From assembly GCA_000320605.2 (NCBI GenBank), contig KB445797.1:680474-744473 (forward strand): a stretch of 64,000 nt of DNA, given 5' to 3'. Position numbers and translations under genes: made by a program. Positions 34,067-45,578 of this stretch are shown here, piece by piece. The notes beneath the pieces are model-generated. The model was not told where the DNA came from, made no database searches, and saw only the letters and a list, made by a program, of their open reading frames with translations. This DNA is from Gelatoporia subvermispora B (Eukaryota > Basidiomycota > Agaricomycetes > Polyporales > Gelatoporiaceae). Position 1 is the first letter of the stretch, and each line of letters starts with the position of its first letter.

Positions 34067-37000
34067 ATGGTTGCTGTGGCATCTAAGCGAATCTTGGTAT
34101 TCTGTGATGGGACAGGTCAGGATGGACTCATAGTGCCGGGTGAGTTTGACTAGCGTCGCGTGTCCGGCGACTAAATGGTCATGCAATAACCGATGTATAC
34201 TTACACAGATGGTCTTGCGGAGGGTGTCCACCCTGAAATCCTATTTCAGCATGGTGTACAAGGTATGCATGTATCTGTCGTCCGTTCGCAAATATAGGCT
34301 ATATTTCCTTCTCCTGTAGCCGCCATGACTGTGAATGGGTGCGGGAGCTTGACAAGCTCCAGCAACGTTTTGCGCCTCTGACAGTACCTGGCGTATGGAA
34401 TTGGCGGTGATGGTTATTGATAAAGTGCATTGTTCAACTAGCACGGGCGGTCAGGCCGTGGTCCAGGTCTAGCATCTCCTCTTTCTATAGACTCACCCGG
34501 CTGACCATATCCGCTTTGCTATATGACTACAGCGACGGCAAACAACAGATTGTCTTGTACCAAAGTGGGGGGGGATCTGAAGTAGACTTCTGTGACACCT
34601 ACATCATGGGAACAACTGTCCTCCGTACGTCATCCTCCCTCCACTGTGTCATTCAGTCCGAGTCAGAGTAATCATACCATGTTAGAAGGACTAGGGGAGG
34701 CTGTTGGTAATTCGACTTCGCCCGCCCGTATAGAACATATCAGGCTAACATTAGACGTGTAGCGAATAAGATTCGTGACGCGTATGCCTTTCTCGCACAG
34801 AACTTCCAAGAAGGTGATGAGATCTTCTTGTTCGGGTATGCACCATCGTAATCGACCTCGAATCGATAAGCGTTGATTCCAATTCAACTGCTTCTTAGGT
34901 TCTCCAGGTGAGACGAGCTCAAGAGCATAGGCTTTACGAGAGATCAATCGATGTTGTTTCCAAGGGGTGCTTATGCTGCAAGGAAGCTTGCGAGCCTCAT
35001 CGTGAGATAAACTGTCCTTCCCTAGGCCAAGTCGCTATGCAGCTCACCTTCTTTCTTATAGGACAGAATTGGCTTACTAGTACCCGAGCGCCTCGGCGTC
35101 TTTGTTCGCATTTGGAAGGAGATTGTAGACGGTGAATGTCCCTCTATACCTCCTGAGACCAGGATTGCGCGAATCAGGTCTGTCGCCGCATACTGAGATC
35201 GACCCACTGGTCCTAAAGCAAAGTACAGATGTATCGGCCTGTGGGATACCATCGGCACAGTCTTCCAAGACATTGCCGCTCTACGTCTCGAGGACACTGG
35301 GGTGCCTGCTGGTGTTGACATAGCACTCCAGGCACTGTCTATACAAGAGAATCGTGAACATTTCCGCCCGATTCTCTGGACGGTTCCACGATATGGGCTT
35401 GGGCGCAACCAAGTCCTGACCCAGGTGCGCCTTCGTATCATATGTGATAGGATCGACATCATGACCCATCGTCCACTAGATCTGGTTTCCGGGCGCGCAT
35501 GGCGACATCGGAGGCTCATACGCGGACTCTGGAATATCCGATATCACACTATTTTGGATGACGGTATTTTCTACCATTATAACTGTCTTGAGGTGGGCTG
35601 AATGTTTGTCAGGGCGAGATCACGAGACGAGGATTAATCGATGTTAATACGGACTTCATCAAGCGAAGCCGAAAATCGACCGCCAATTCCTGGGCTGATT
35701 CACAGCCTCATAACGCGTATATGGAGACACCGTCGTCGCGAAGGCAGGCTATTAGACCCAAGAATCGCTACGAATGCGACTACATGAAACCTGACTCCGT
35801 TTTTCACCGAAGCTGGTTCCATTCACCCACGGAATTGGACAATGCTAAGCACATGATCACTCGAGATACACTGCAGGATGCTTATGGGAGAGATTGGGAA
35901 CCTATATATGCACCCTTGAATAACTTCGAGGACGAATGTGCAGAGCAATGGCACTACCAATTGGTGAGTATTTACCTCCAAATGACGTCATACTGGTTTG
36001 CGATGTACGCGACAGGGTGTTTCATCTCTCGTCGATGAGGACATCGCTGCTCTGATTGGTAAAGGCAGCATTTACTGGGTGCGTCTTCCTCCGGCGGAAT
36101 GTTACCTGTCATGTTATACTCATTCACTTCTAAGATGTCGTCAGAAGATGGGCAAGGAGCTTGCCACGAGAGGGGGATTCATGGCGGAGTAGATTCTAAC
36201 GGATCGACCGTCTACATTGGCCGTTCTTCGTACAAGGTAGTCGTGACATCATTCATCGTAGCATCACAGTACTTACCAAATCATCTCGCTGACAACTTAG
36301 AGCGGGTTGCGTTCGTGGTTTCACGAAATTGAGGATGCAGTAATTTATTGAATTATCTCTCTAGACCCTGGTGAAGTCACTCAAAGTCTTGACGGTATCT
36401 ACATTCCCTGGGGCGGCAAGCGAGTGTTTGTGAGTGTCAAGATTTCCGTTCAGATGAGACTTCAATGTGAGGCTCTACGATTGATCCGTAGCTTCAAGAA
36501 TATGAGAAGCTATCCGGGGTTGTAAGTGCAACCTGATGGATTCGCATCGAAGGCCCAATGAACAGCTCGTCGCTATATGGCCTCTGTCCTGTACCGTAGG
36601 TTACCAAATAAGTGCGCGTGTATGTTGTGCGCTTAACAAATTACTAGCGGCGGTCATGAGTCCGACATGACTCCTCTCTACATCTGCCAGGGATTCTACG
36701 AGGGAGGAGTACATTGTGGCAAAATAAGGGAAAACAACACCCGCGGTACGTCACAACGCAACGTCTGTATACACACACGGCCACTAACTGCTTGCAGCTT
36801 TAATCACCTGTGAAGACAGGGAGATCAGCCTCAGTCATTACACTGTACTCGTGCGGAACCCACAAATGTTCACGTTTCGCAACACCATCGGGCAGGTCAA
36901 AGCATATCCGCGGGATTGGCGCTCCGTCAAGGGCGGCGAAGAAAAGTCGCAAACGGTCTTCTTCGGGTATCAATGTCCCGTTCCACCTCGGGTTATCGTT

Positions 37001-37675
37001 GGACTGAACTTTCTCGATGTGGCGAATAACCAGCACAACATCATCCGTACTAATGCGTATGTCGACGGGATTACCACGACACATTTCACTGCACATATCG
37101 ATGCATACTCCGAGACGAGGCTGTTCCAGGGAGGCATATCGTGGATGAAACTCGCTCCCGGGGATCCCGACTTTCTATGTGGCAGCTTCACCTGCAGTGG
37201 AGAGGTCTCGAAGGCAAGGGTGTCCTTCGACTGGCGATTCCACTCACAACCGGTTGTGTTTGTCGGACTGCACGGTTTCGAGATACAGAACAACTGGCGT
37301 ATCGCAGTATCCGCTCCTGCTATCGACCCCCTTGGGTTCGATATGCGGGTCGAGAGATTGGGCGACACTGTTTCTCACGGCGCCAAGGTCTGCTGGGTCG
37401 CTTTTCCTGGAGACAAGAAGGGCGTGGTCACAGGAACGTTCGGCGCTAACGGTGCTGGGACCGGTCATATCCAATTCCCATCCCGGTTCCGCCGCACTCC
37501 AAAGATCTTCACAGCGCTGATGTCTCTTGAGGCCGATCATAAGTGTTTCCTTCGAATCCGTATTGAGACCAGCAATGTCACCACATCCGGGATGGACTGG
37601 CGTATTGGGACGTGGCTTAACTCGCGGCTGTTGAGGGTTCAGGTAGCATACCTTGCCCTGGAAGCCGAGGAGTGA
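34067..37675 (+). CDS. DUF2235 (Tle1-like) hydrolase fused to DM9 repeats and three H-type lectin modules
   Basis: Starts MVAVASKRILVFCDGTGQDG, the DUF2235 opening motif. Many small exons follow: QLARAVRP near 34440, QQIVLYQSGGGSE near 34550, then the nucleophile elbow GFSRGAYAARK assembled from three exons (…-34835, 34899-34907, 34965-35001), RIGLLVPERLGVFVRIWKEI, CIGLWDTIGTVF, PRYGLGRNQVLTQ and FPGAHGDIGGSYADSG. DUF2235 is an alpha/beta-hydrolase family that includes bacterial type VI phospholipase effectors. From about 36060 two DM9/DUF3421-like repeats follow (GGVDSNGSTVYIGRSSYK; GGHESDMTPLYICQGFYEG with HYTVL). One large 3' exon carries three H-type lectin modules: VPPRVIVGLNFLDV, QPVVFVGLHGFEIQNNWRI and TPKIFTALMSLEADH. 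No signal peptide is visible. DM9 and H-type lectins bind sugars, so a glycan-targeted lipase is inferred. The splicing of the first DM9 repeat (36230-36365) is unresolved. Confidence 0.82.
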
Positions 37676-38096
37676 ATGCATTCTTATGTGAGTTGTTCAT
37701 ACCGTGATCAAATCCCTTTCTCGAATGACACATGTCTGCTATTTTGTTTCAGCTCTCAAGCGGTACGAGCTCTTTGCGCAACCCATTTGTTCGCACCTAG
37801 CGGCGGTCCGTTATGAGACGCAGGGTACTGTGCCTACGACATTTTAGGATAATATGCCGTAAAGATCTCGCTGTTCAAGCAAGCTCATTGAATGCAAGTG
37901 ATAACAGAATCGAGCTCTCGATGATCTAGTACGGATGATCTGTCCATCCGATCGCAAGTGCTTCGTAAATTACATTTTGATATCTACAATTACAAGGTAT
38001 GTGCCGATTGAGGCTCAAGTTCGACGCTTCGAGGCGTACAAGGAACAGGTTTTGGTAACCGTAACACATATGAGAGCGTACAAGAAAGTAGAGAGT

Positions 38097-38961
38097 TCAC
38101 GAAGCCCTTCCGAATATTTCCTGCTCGATCAATGATTTCGCTCGCTCCCTATAGAATTGTGGGGTACTACACTTCATGCAATCCCCATTGGACCAGTGTG
38201 TCTGATGAGAGTGGCACTGGATACACCATCCCGCCCTTGTCAATCCCTCACGCTGTTGCCTCTGGAGTCTCTCCCTGATTCTCGCGATCTGGAGACTCAG
38301 CCTTAAGCCGACACGATGGCCCTCAACATCTGACATGGCCTCCTGGCGCACGCAAATATCAACCAACGCGGGCTTGAGCCAATCTTGAATGTCGAATTGC
38401 TGGGAGAGAACGATACGTTCCACCGCATCGATGCCAGATGCCATGGATTGGAGGGCTCGTATCGATTGCATGCGAATCTTATCGAATAGATAACGTGACG
38501 AGATAGACAGTAGGGCTATCCACTGCTTGGAGGTGCGTTCCGCAGGTGTGGAGTGATACATTCTGGGAGGACTGAGCTAGGATAGACGATGATTCGTGTG
38601 CCAAACTACTAACCCATTGTAGATGAAGTCTATAAGACATTCAAATTCGAATACGGTGACCTGCTCGAGCACGATGGGCCTCGCTTCAGTCTTCCCTTCT
38701 GCACCCCCTTTCCCCGGCGGGCATGAGAACATGCCATGGAAGACTTCCGAGTCGCGTTGTAGAAAGAACCGGTGAACTTTGAATAGTGTGTCTTCCACCT
38801 AATCGGTGATGATCAGTAGCATCTAGTCAATGGGATCTCAGAACGTGGAGTGTTACCTTGAGAATGACTAGTTCAGCATCTTCGATGAAGAATTGGGATT
38901 TCTTAGGTCTCCAAGATGCAGGGTCAACGAGAGTTGCGCCGACCTGCAGCTTCGCGCTCAT
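38097..38961 (-). CDS. BTB/POZ domain protein 1
   Basis: Exons 38961-38857, 38798-38614 and 38562-38097 give 251 aa. The BTB fold spans DAELVILK, VEDTLFKVHRFFLQRDSEVF, GMFSCPPG and FECLIDFIYNG. It is followed by the fungal BTB C-terminal half: WIALLSISSRYLFDKIR, RIVLSQQFDIQDWLKPALVDIC. Near the end is a His/Cys-rich stretch (CIQCHSHQTHWSNGDCMKC) that could bind zinc. Such proteins can be cullin-3 adaptors or homo-oligomerise; no partner is evident. First of four related minus-strand BTB genes here. Confidence 0.8.
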
Positions 38962-39231
38962 GGTAATGTGTTGGAAAGCGCTGCATGCAATGCGCAGGAG
39001 CCACTTCGCCGGCAATTACCGCATGAGTGCATCTGGCACAAACAGTAACGCTTGGCGCAGCTCAGCCGAAGGACGTTCTAGACCTTCGATATCGAGCACA
39101 AAGTTGTGCACATGTAAGTCTAAATTTAGCTGTAGGCGTGCCAACGTCAACACGTATTCCAACCCTTACGACGTCCAGTCATCAGACATGGTCCTATGGC
39201 TAGTGTACACAGGACGGTATACTAAGTGTAT

Positions 39232-40093
39232 CTATAAAATGTCATAGGGAAAGAAAAACATCTTCACCACTGCCTCAGCAATTTGCGCATGTTGCGCTTC
39301 ACTTCGGTATACAAAGTTTGTAGTCGCGTTCTGAGGGGCGCACTTGGCACATCGAATTTGAGGCAGTTCATGCCCGCAAGAAAATATCACGTTGCTGTCC
39401 AGCGTGTTCAGGCGATATGCCTCTCTTGCCCTCGCTATTTGGGCTGTAGCCTTTACCCCTATTGTTGTTGCCTCTGCGTCGCTCAAGGGTTCTTTACGCA
39501 TGCACAACTCGGTGTAGGCCGGCTTAAGCCACGGAGAAATGCTGTACTTGTTCGCGAGGAATATGAGATCGGTGGGATGTAGGGGTGGGGAACGTTTCCC
39601 GAGGGATTTGACGGCCGCTTGACGTATTCTGTCGAAGACAAATCGAGAAGAGATAGAAAGCAACGCTTTCCAGTATGGAACAGAGTCTGTGCGGGGCGTA
39701 TACATTCTATACATGGTTCATGGTGTATTGCCTAGAAAGAGGCGGTAAATGACTCACCCTTCATATAGGAACTCAAGCAAACACTCGAATTCGAACGCGG
39801 CCACTTCAGGTATATTGATTGGTCTTTCATCCGCTGCCCCTTCTGCACCTCCCACTCCAGGAGGACAGGAAAACATGCTACGAAACACTTCCGAGTCGCG
39901 TTTCAGGAGGTATGGGTTCACCCTGAAGAGTGTGGATTCAACCTGATACGGCAGCATCAATCTTATCTGGTGCGACTTTCAGCGAAATCATTCTGCTACT
40001 CACGTTGAATATCACCGTATCAGGCTCGTCAGAATAGAATCGAGTTGACTTGGTGAGCTTCACAGCTGTGTCGTCCGAGAGGCGGCTACTCAT
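39232..40093 (-). CDS. BTB/POZ domain protein 2
   Basis: Exon 1 40093-40004 starts MSSRLSDDTAVKLTKSTRFY. Exon 2 (to about 39770) has VESTLFRVNPYLLKRDSEVF, SMFSCPPG and FECLLEFLYEG. Exon 3 (from about 39715) has YWKALLSISSRFVFDRIRQ and DLIFLANKYSISPWLKPAYT, then a Cys/His stretch (FSCGHELPQIRCAKC) and a C-terminus ending FFPYDIL. The three-exon layout and intron positions match the neighbouring BTB genes, so these arose by tandem duplication. A TATA-like tatata lies about 50 bp upstream. Confidence 0.8.
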
Positions 40094-41463
40094 GGTGGTA
40101 TCTGACTAGTTAGATCTCGAGACTGGCGGTCTCATCCTGCAATATATACGCTCCGGGGTATTAGGAACCGCACCCTGGACATGCCATGCGGAGGACGCAT
40201 GCCGTCGACAGCGTCTCATGCCAGCGCCTGAGACACGGAAGCTCTCGGCAGCCGCAATAACGCCTCGAGGATTCAAAGAGCACCCCGGAATAATCGCCTA
40301 GCATGTTAGATCCTGGTGCGGACAAAAATGGGGGTCCAAATGACCTGAGGTTAGATCCGTATGCGGACAAAAATGCCCTAAATTTCGACCTGTGTTCGAT
40401 CTTTCGTGCGGATAAAACCGGACTAGGGAGGCCGAGGTAGGATGCGGACAAAAATGGCTGCGCGGGAGCTTAGCCGGTCCGGATGTGCTGCAGTACGACT
40501 GCCTACTGCGACTCGACACCTCGAAAGATCCACCCGAGCAATGTCTCCGAAGATCCAACGTCTATAGTAATTGTGTTGAAGCTGTATCTGCGCTTGGTTT
40601 TCGCTCACGTCGTACGATCTGAGCTGTAGTCGTGTCTCAACCGATTACTGACCGAATGTGCTAATCGGCTCCGGGATAGCTCCCATATAGCTCTCAGAAA
40701 GAAATTCAGTGGATATGGGTGGTGGTGACCCGGGAAAAAAAGTAGCGTTCAGCCCCGCGAAGGCGGGGAATTTCTTTGGGATTTCGCACTATTTCAGGCG
40801 ATTTTCTGAGGTTAGGTCAATCATGCGGACAAAAACGACCCCAGAACGGTAGGTTCGATCCTGATGTGGACAAAAATGGCCGAAATTTGTGCGGACAAAG
40901 ACGCACCAAATCAGGCAAATTCGGATATAACATCTTGGGGGATATGCCAGGGTCCTATTCGAAGGTGTCATGTTGGATCGCTGAGCAATTGAGCTTCTAC
41001 AAGCTCCAAGTCAAGCATTCCAACCAGAGCAGGACACGTTCACCGATTTACACGCTCAAATAGACTTCTCCAGCAACAAGTGAAGCACACGACGAAACCA
41101 GGGCTGCAAACAAGGTTTGAACCCAAACGAAATGTGATAGATACAAAATTGCTGCCCTCTTGGGAGGACGCTGGACGCCGAACACCCACGTCAAGCTTGC
41201 TAGTGGGTGTTTACTTCGTGCGGGTACGAGCGGGACGGCGCAAGCGACAGTTTCCGTGAGTGGCCACCACGTACTATCCCGCGCACATACGAAACGAGAC
41301 GGAGAGCGGCATGCCCAAATCTTGTGCATAGACTAGTATGACAATGCGCTATCATAGCCCCTGCAGACAGAGGTATTTCTGTAACACAGGTCAAGAACGC
41401 TCTAGTTGATACCGAAACTTCCTAGGCAACTCACGAAAACCAGACAACCCCATCTACACCGTT
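40094..41463. other. Intergenic region holding a dispersed short repeat
   Basis: No gene recognised. Contains seven copies of the tgcggacaaaaatg motif in two clusters (see the repeat entry) and otherwise only short frames. Confidence 0.5.
40307..40903. repeat. Clustered tgcggacaaaaatg repeat, seven copies
   Basis: Copies begin at 40317, 40362, 40407 (variant), 40443, 40824, 40865 (variant) and 40890 (variant). The first and second are preceded by ttagatcc at the same spacing, and the second, fourth and fifth by a gaggt(t)ag block, so the true unit is about 35-45 bp. All copies point the same way. The two clusters are about 370 bp apart. This could be a minisatellite, a decayed mobile element or a protein-binding array. 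Confidence 0.7.
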
Positions 41464-42316
41464 TCATAGACCAGCGGCAGGATCGGGTAACTTCAACGTC
41501 CTCGCAATCAGTATCTTTGCCCGATCGCACTCTCCCGGTTGAAATCGAGCGCGTATATTGCGCCACTGGTGGCGCTCCGGGCACGTTAGGCACGATGCAG
41601 CATAGATGTGGTGTTTGCAACTGAGGAGCACCCCATGATGATCCAGCGTCTCCCGGAAGCACTGCTCTCTCAATCTCGCAATGTGGAATGCAGTCTCAAA
41701 GCCCAGCTGCGCCGCCTCGGCGTCGTCCAGCGGATTGCTGCGGACGCACAGAGCGATGTAGGCAGACTCGAGCCACTGCGGGATGTCGTGGTTCTGCGCA
41801 AGAACGATGCGCTGCACCGGGTCTAGCTGATCCACCGCCCGTTCGATGTTCGCGAGACAGACTTGGCGCAAGTTGTCAAAGAGAAGTCGGGAGGAAATGG
41901 ACAGGAGATCTGACCATTCCTCGAGGCTGAATTCTTCCTGCCGCCTGTACATACTCAAGACAAAGTGAGTGTCAATCACGTTAATGCAGCGCAGGAAGAT
42001 GCGCAGTAGATGTAATCCTCACCCATTGTGAAGGTAGTCCAACAAGCACTCGAAATCATGCGATGTTATACCGGGGATAATGATAGGTTTGTCCTCTGAA
42101 GTGCCCTCAGCTCCGACTTTGCCTGGAGGCATCGAGAACATATCCCGGAAGACTTCGGAGTCACGCTTCAGCAGATATGGATGCACTCGGAAGAGCGTGT
42201 CTTCGACCTAGACGCTCCGCATATCAGCACGAGCTCTGAACTCGCCAAAGTATGCTTACTTTGAAGACCACGGCCTCTTGATCGTCACAGAAAAACCGGG
42301 GTGATTTTGTGACCAT
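41464..42316 (-). CDS. BTB/POZ domain protein 3
   Basis: Short first exon (MVTKSPRFFCDDQEAVVFK, from 42316). The second has VEDTLFRVHPYLLKRDSEVF, MFSMPPG and FECLLDYLHNG. The third (from about 41948) has WSDLLSISSRLLFDNLRQ and RIVLAQNHDIPQWLESAYIA, then LLSCKHHIYAASCLTC, a Cys/His cluster like that of its neighbours, ending PDPAAGL. Same three-exon plan and the same relative intron positions as BTB 1 and 2. Confidence 0.8.
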
Positions 42317-43395
42317 TGTACCTCCGGTCTCACCAGCAAGTCGTAAGAGAAGAACTTGGGATCAAAGTATATGGGTAGAGTGGGGAGAGCCCCGCTCGAT
42401 TGATGCGATACATGGCGATTGACAGAACCCAAATACCCCGCAGCAGGTACGTGGCGGGGACGTGGCAATACGACAATATTTGCAATGCCACAGCATCCCT
42501 CTCGAGCAACGATTGCTGAATCATCCGAATGAAGTGCTTCAGAGGCTACCACAAATGGTAACGATGAGTTGAGAGCTACTGTGCCTCAACGCATCGACGG
42601 CCCTTCGTACGCCCAACGAATAGCAGTTCAGCATGACACCTCAGCGCAACTGAACAGCGTCAGAAACGCTGTCCAGAAGCACATTATTCGAGCTTCGCAG
42701 TCTACACTTGCTCAGGATATTTGTCTTGAGTGCCACGTCGGCGCTGCCCTCTGCACATTTCGAAAAACGAGCTCGTTAGACCCGCCGGCACAGCCTCTCC
42801 CCTCGCTCAGGCTATGCGCACAGCCTCAAGCCCTGCATTCCGCGACTCTCCCGCAGCAAACGGCTGACTCCAGCACCGGACCCTCGGCTTGACTTCGTGA
42901 CTCGTCGTGTGAAGCGTATTGTAGACTTTCCCTGCGCCCTGCCTCTGGTGATCGTGCGCCAGTGGTAAGAGTCGAGGGTTCAGTCTAACTCAGTGAGGCA
43001 TTGAGGTAAAAGTAAGGATCAACGATGATCTTCATCTGTGAAGGAAGCAGTAAAAAAGCCCAGAGCTGCGCGATCCCTCACATACAGCACCGTAAGTCAA
43101 GAGAGGGCACAGTGCACAGACTCAAACTAAAGCACGACTCCATCGGAGGCGCGCGTCTGCATTCAAACCCGCGGCACGTGACAAGAACGCGATCGAACGA
43201 GGCGCGTCCAGGAACGCAAGCAAGGGGCTCAACGCCTCTAATGCTGCACTAAATACAAGGAACATGTACGATATGATCAGCCGTTACAATACGAAGCTCT
43301 ATCAGAACGAATGCAGTGTCATCCCAAAGACGTCCCGTCCGGCTGTCCCCAATGGCAGCCCATTCGCGCGGTGCTCCGGCCTCGAAGGTCGGGGT
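42317..43395. other. Intergenic, nothing recognised
   Basis: A plus-strand frame of 107 codons at 42569-42892 has no recognised domain and low protein-like character. No other support for a gene. Confidence 0.35.
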
Positions 43396-44017
43396 TTAGT
43401 AGGGCGTGGGCCTGGAACCGGGCTTGATGCACTTGGCGTCGGTCGGGCAGTTGGTCTGGTGGGTGTTCTCCAAGTTCCCGTCCTGCGATCCGGGCCGATC
43501 AGCTTCCCGCCCGCACCTTCACCTCAATACTAGCGACTCACGAAGTCCCAGGTGCACGCGCCCCCAGCGTACGCGCACTGGTAGCCCGAGAAGACGTTGA
43601 TGAGCACGCCGGTGTCATGATTGTTGTCGATCGGGCAGACGCAGCCCGAGTCCGGGCAGGGCGCGCTCTCGGGGCAGTTCGTCTGCTGCGTGTTCTGCAG
43701 CGCGCCGTCCTACTCGCGCCCCAAAGATCAGCACTCACCCTTCGCGTGTCAGAAGCGGAAAAACGCACCCCATCGTCCCAGGTGCACGCGCCGCCCGGGT
43801 ACGCGCACTGGTACCCGGGGAAGAAGTTGATCATGACGCCGCGGTCGCCGTTGTTGTCGGTCGGGCACTCGCACTGATTGGCCACCGCGGTAGGCGAGCT
43901 GCACGCAATTGCGATTTGGTCGCTCGCGTCGCGGCGCTCGAAGGCGGCGAAGGGCGCAGTCGTGGCGGCGACGAGTGTCGCGCAGAGGGTGAGGGCGATA
44001 GCGAGCTTGCCGAACAT
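43396..44017 (-). CDS. Small secreted Cys-rich protein with duplicated exon module
   Basis: Starts with a classic signal peptide (MFGKLAIALTLCATLVAATT). Exon 1 ends with CPTDNNGDRGVMINFFPGYQ then CAYPGGACTWDDG. The second exon repeats the module: CPIDNNHDTGVLINVF, SGYQCAYAGGACTWDF. The third exon starts DGNLENTHQTNCPTDAKC, like the start of exon 2 (DGALQNTQQTNCPESAPC), and ends SRPTPY with TAA at 43396-43398. Cysteines are paired in number, suggesting disulfides. No known enzyme domain; the size and cysteines fit a secreted effector-like or cell-wall protein. Confidence 0.7.
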
Positions 44018-44118
44018 CGTGCAGGAGTGGGAATTAGTGGAAGTAGAAGCTATGTACTATGGAGGAGTGGAAGTTGTGGAGTGCAAATGATGGAGAGCTA
44101 AGGTATGAACGACCGATG

Positions 44119-44125
44119 TTTTATA
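44119..44125 (-). promoter_or_regulatory. TATA box of the secreted Cys-rich gene
   Basis: tataaaa on the minus strand, about 100 bp upstream of the ATG at 44017. Confidence 0.5.
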
Positions 44126-45578
44126 GGTGGAGTAATAGTAGGGGTTCGAATTGTGGGTTTTGGCTGTGCCTAGGGATCGGTCGGTGATCCAGTCGAGCAC
44201 GTCCTGCGTGATGACAGCCGACTGCAGGCAGATGATCCCGACCATTCAAAATCCCTCGCCCGCCCCCGCTGAAACCGCATCTCTTCAGGTACGTTTCGAG
44301 AATCTAGACCGCGATCTGGCGGAGACTAGAATGACCGCTGGTTAGTGATGTAGTATAATAGACGCACGTTAACTCAACACCTACTAACGGAGGAATGGCC
44401 AAGGCTCTAGGCGGAATATAGATCTGAACCTGGCCTGACTTTCGAACTCGCCGCCGCACTTAGACACCGCCACAGCCGCGGGAGAAATACCACGGGTATA
44501 TTGGGAAGATTAAGGTACCAGGGCGGGCAAGCGGAGAATGCACGCTGGATCAGCTGGTATTCGAACTGACATCGGAACACGGTCAGATCCGTCCTTCAAG
44601 GCAAATGGATGTCATCGGGATGAGACGGCATATCCAAATTCGACTTGAGGAGCGGATGCGAGCGATCGCCGGTTCAATGGCTGGGATGAGACGATTCACC
44701 GGGCCTAGTAACAGCTCTACCGACGCTCGAGGAGGACCGATCGGACACGTGTGTCTGCTCAAGTGCAGAATACCGCGTAAGGCCACACACTGATCTGCAG
44801 TCCGGGTATTCGCAAAACACGTACCAGCGAGTGTTCGACATCGAAAACGCCATATGTAGCGAGCAGATTGCTGTTTGTGCCTCGAGTGATCCTCTTCTCG
44901 ATGAGTTCCGGGGTGGACAGTAGCAGTGTAGACTTGGCGACGTCGGATATATAATATTACAGGGGTATCAAGAGAGGATGGCAGGCTGAGAGCGACGCCT
45001 CAGTCCCCGTGTCCCCGGTGTCGTACTGAAACATGGCGGCGTCTATTCTTCTCTACTTGCGGCCGCACATCCTCCGTTATTGGCCCGAGTGAAGAAGAAT
45101 AGGCTAAAAGTAATATTACCGTCGGAAGTCCGTGCTAGAGGTGGGAGGAAAGGCTCAGTACAAGATGAAGATGATCGCACGGTGGCACTGCTTCCTAGCG
45201 CGGCCATGTCGATGACAGAAATGGATTCACAATTGTACCTGCCTCGAGTGATTAAATAATCAATGGATCTGTCAAGATGTATAGATGACATCAGTCCGGG
45301 TCGGAAGGATACCACGCATGCTTGACGCTGCCGAAATCGACACGAGATCATTGAACGTGGGGGGGGATGAATTCCGACTACAATACAGATTTGTACAACA
45401 TGGCCGCGACGGATGATGATGATGGAGGCGTCAAAAGTCATGATCATGACTTGGCCCGTGCAAGAATGTCACAGCTTGAGGGCAGGAGTACATGGTATAC
45501 AGAGTCCGAGGACGATTTATCTAGAATCACAGTGAGACAAGATAGCCGAGGGAGGCCCGGCGCGTACCTGTCAAGGCG
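44126..45578. other. Intergenic, nothing recognised
   Basis: About 1.4 kb with short frames on both strands only. There is a seven- to eight-G run at 45360. No RNA gene or domain recognised. Confidence 0.35.
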
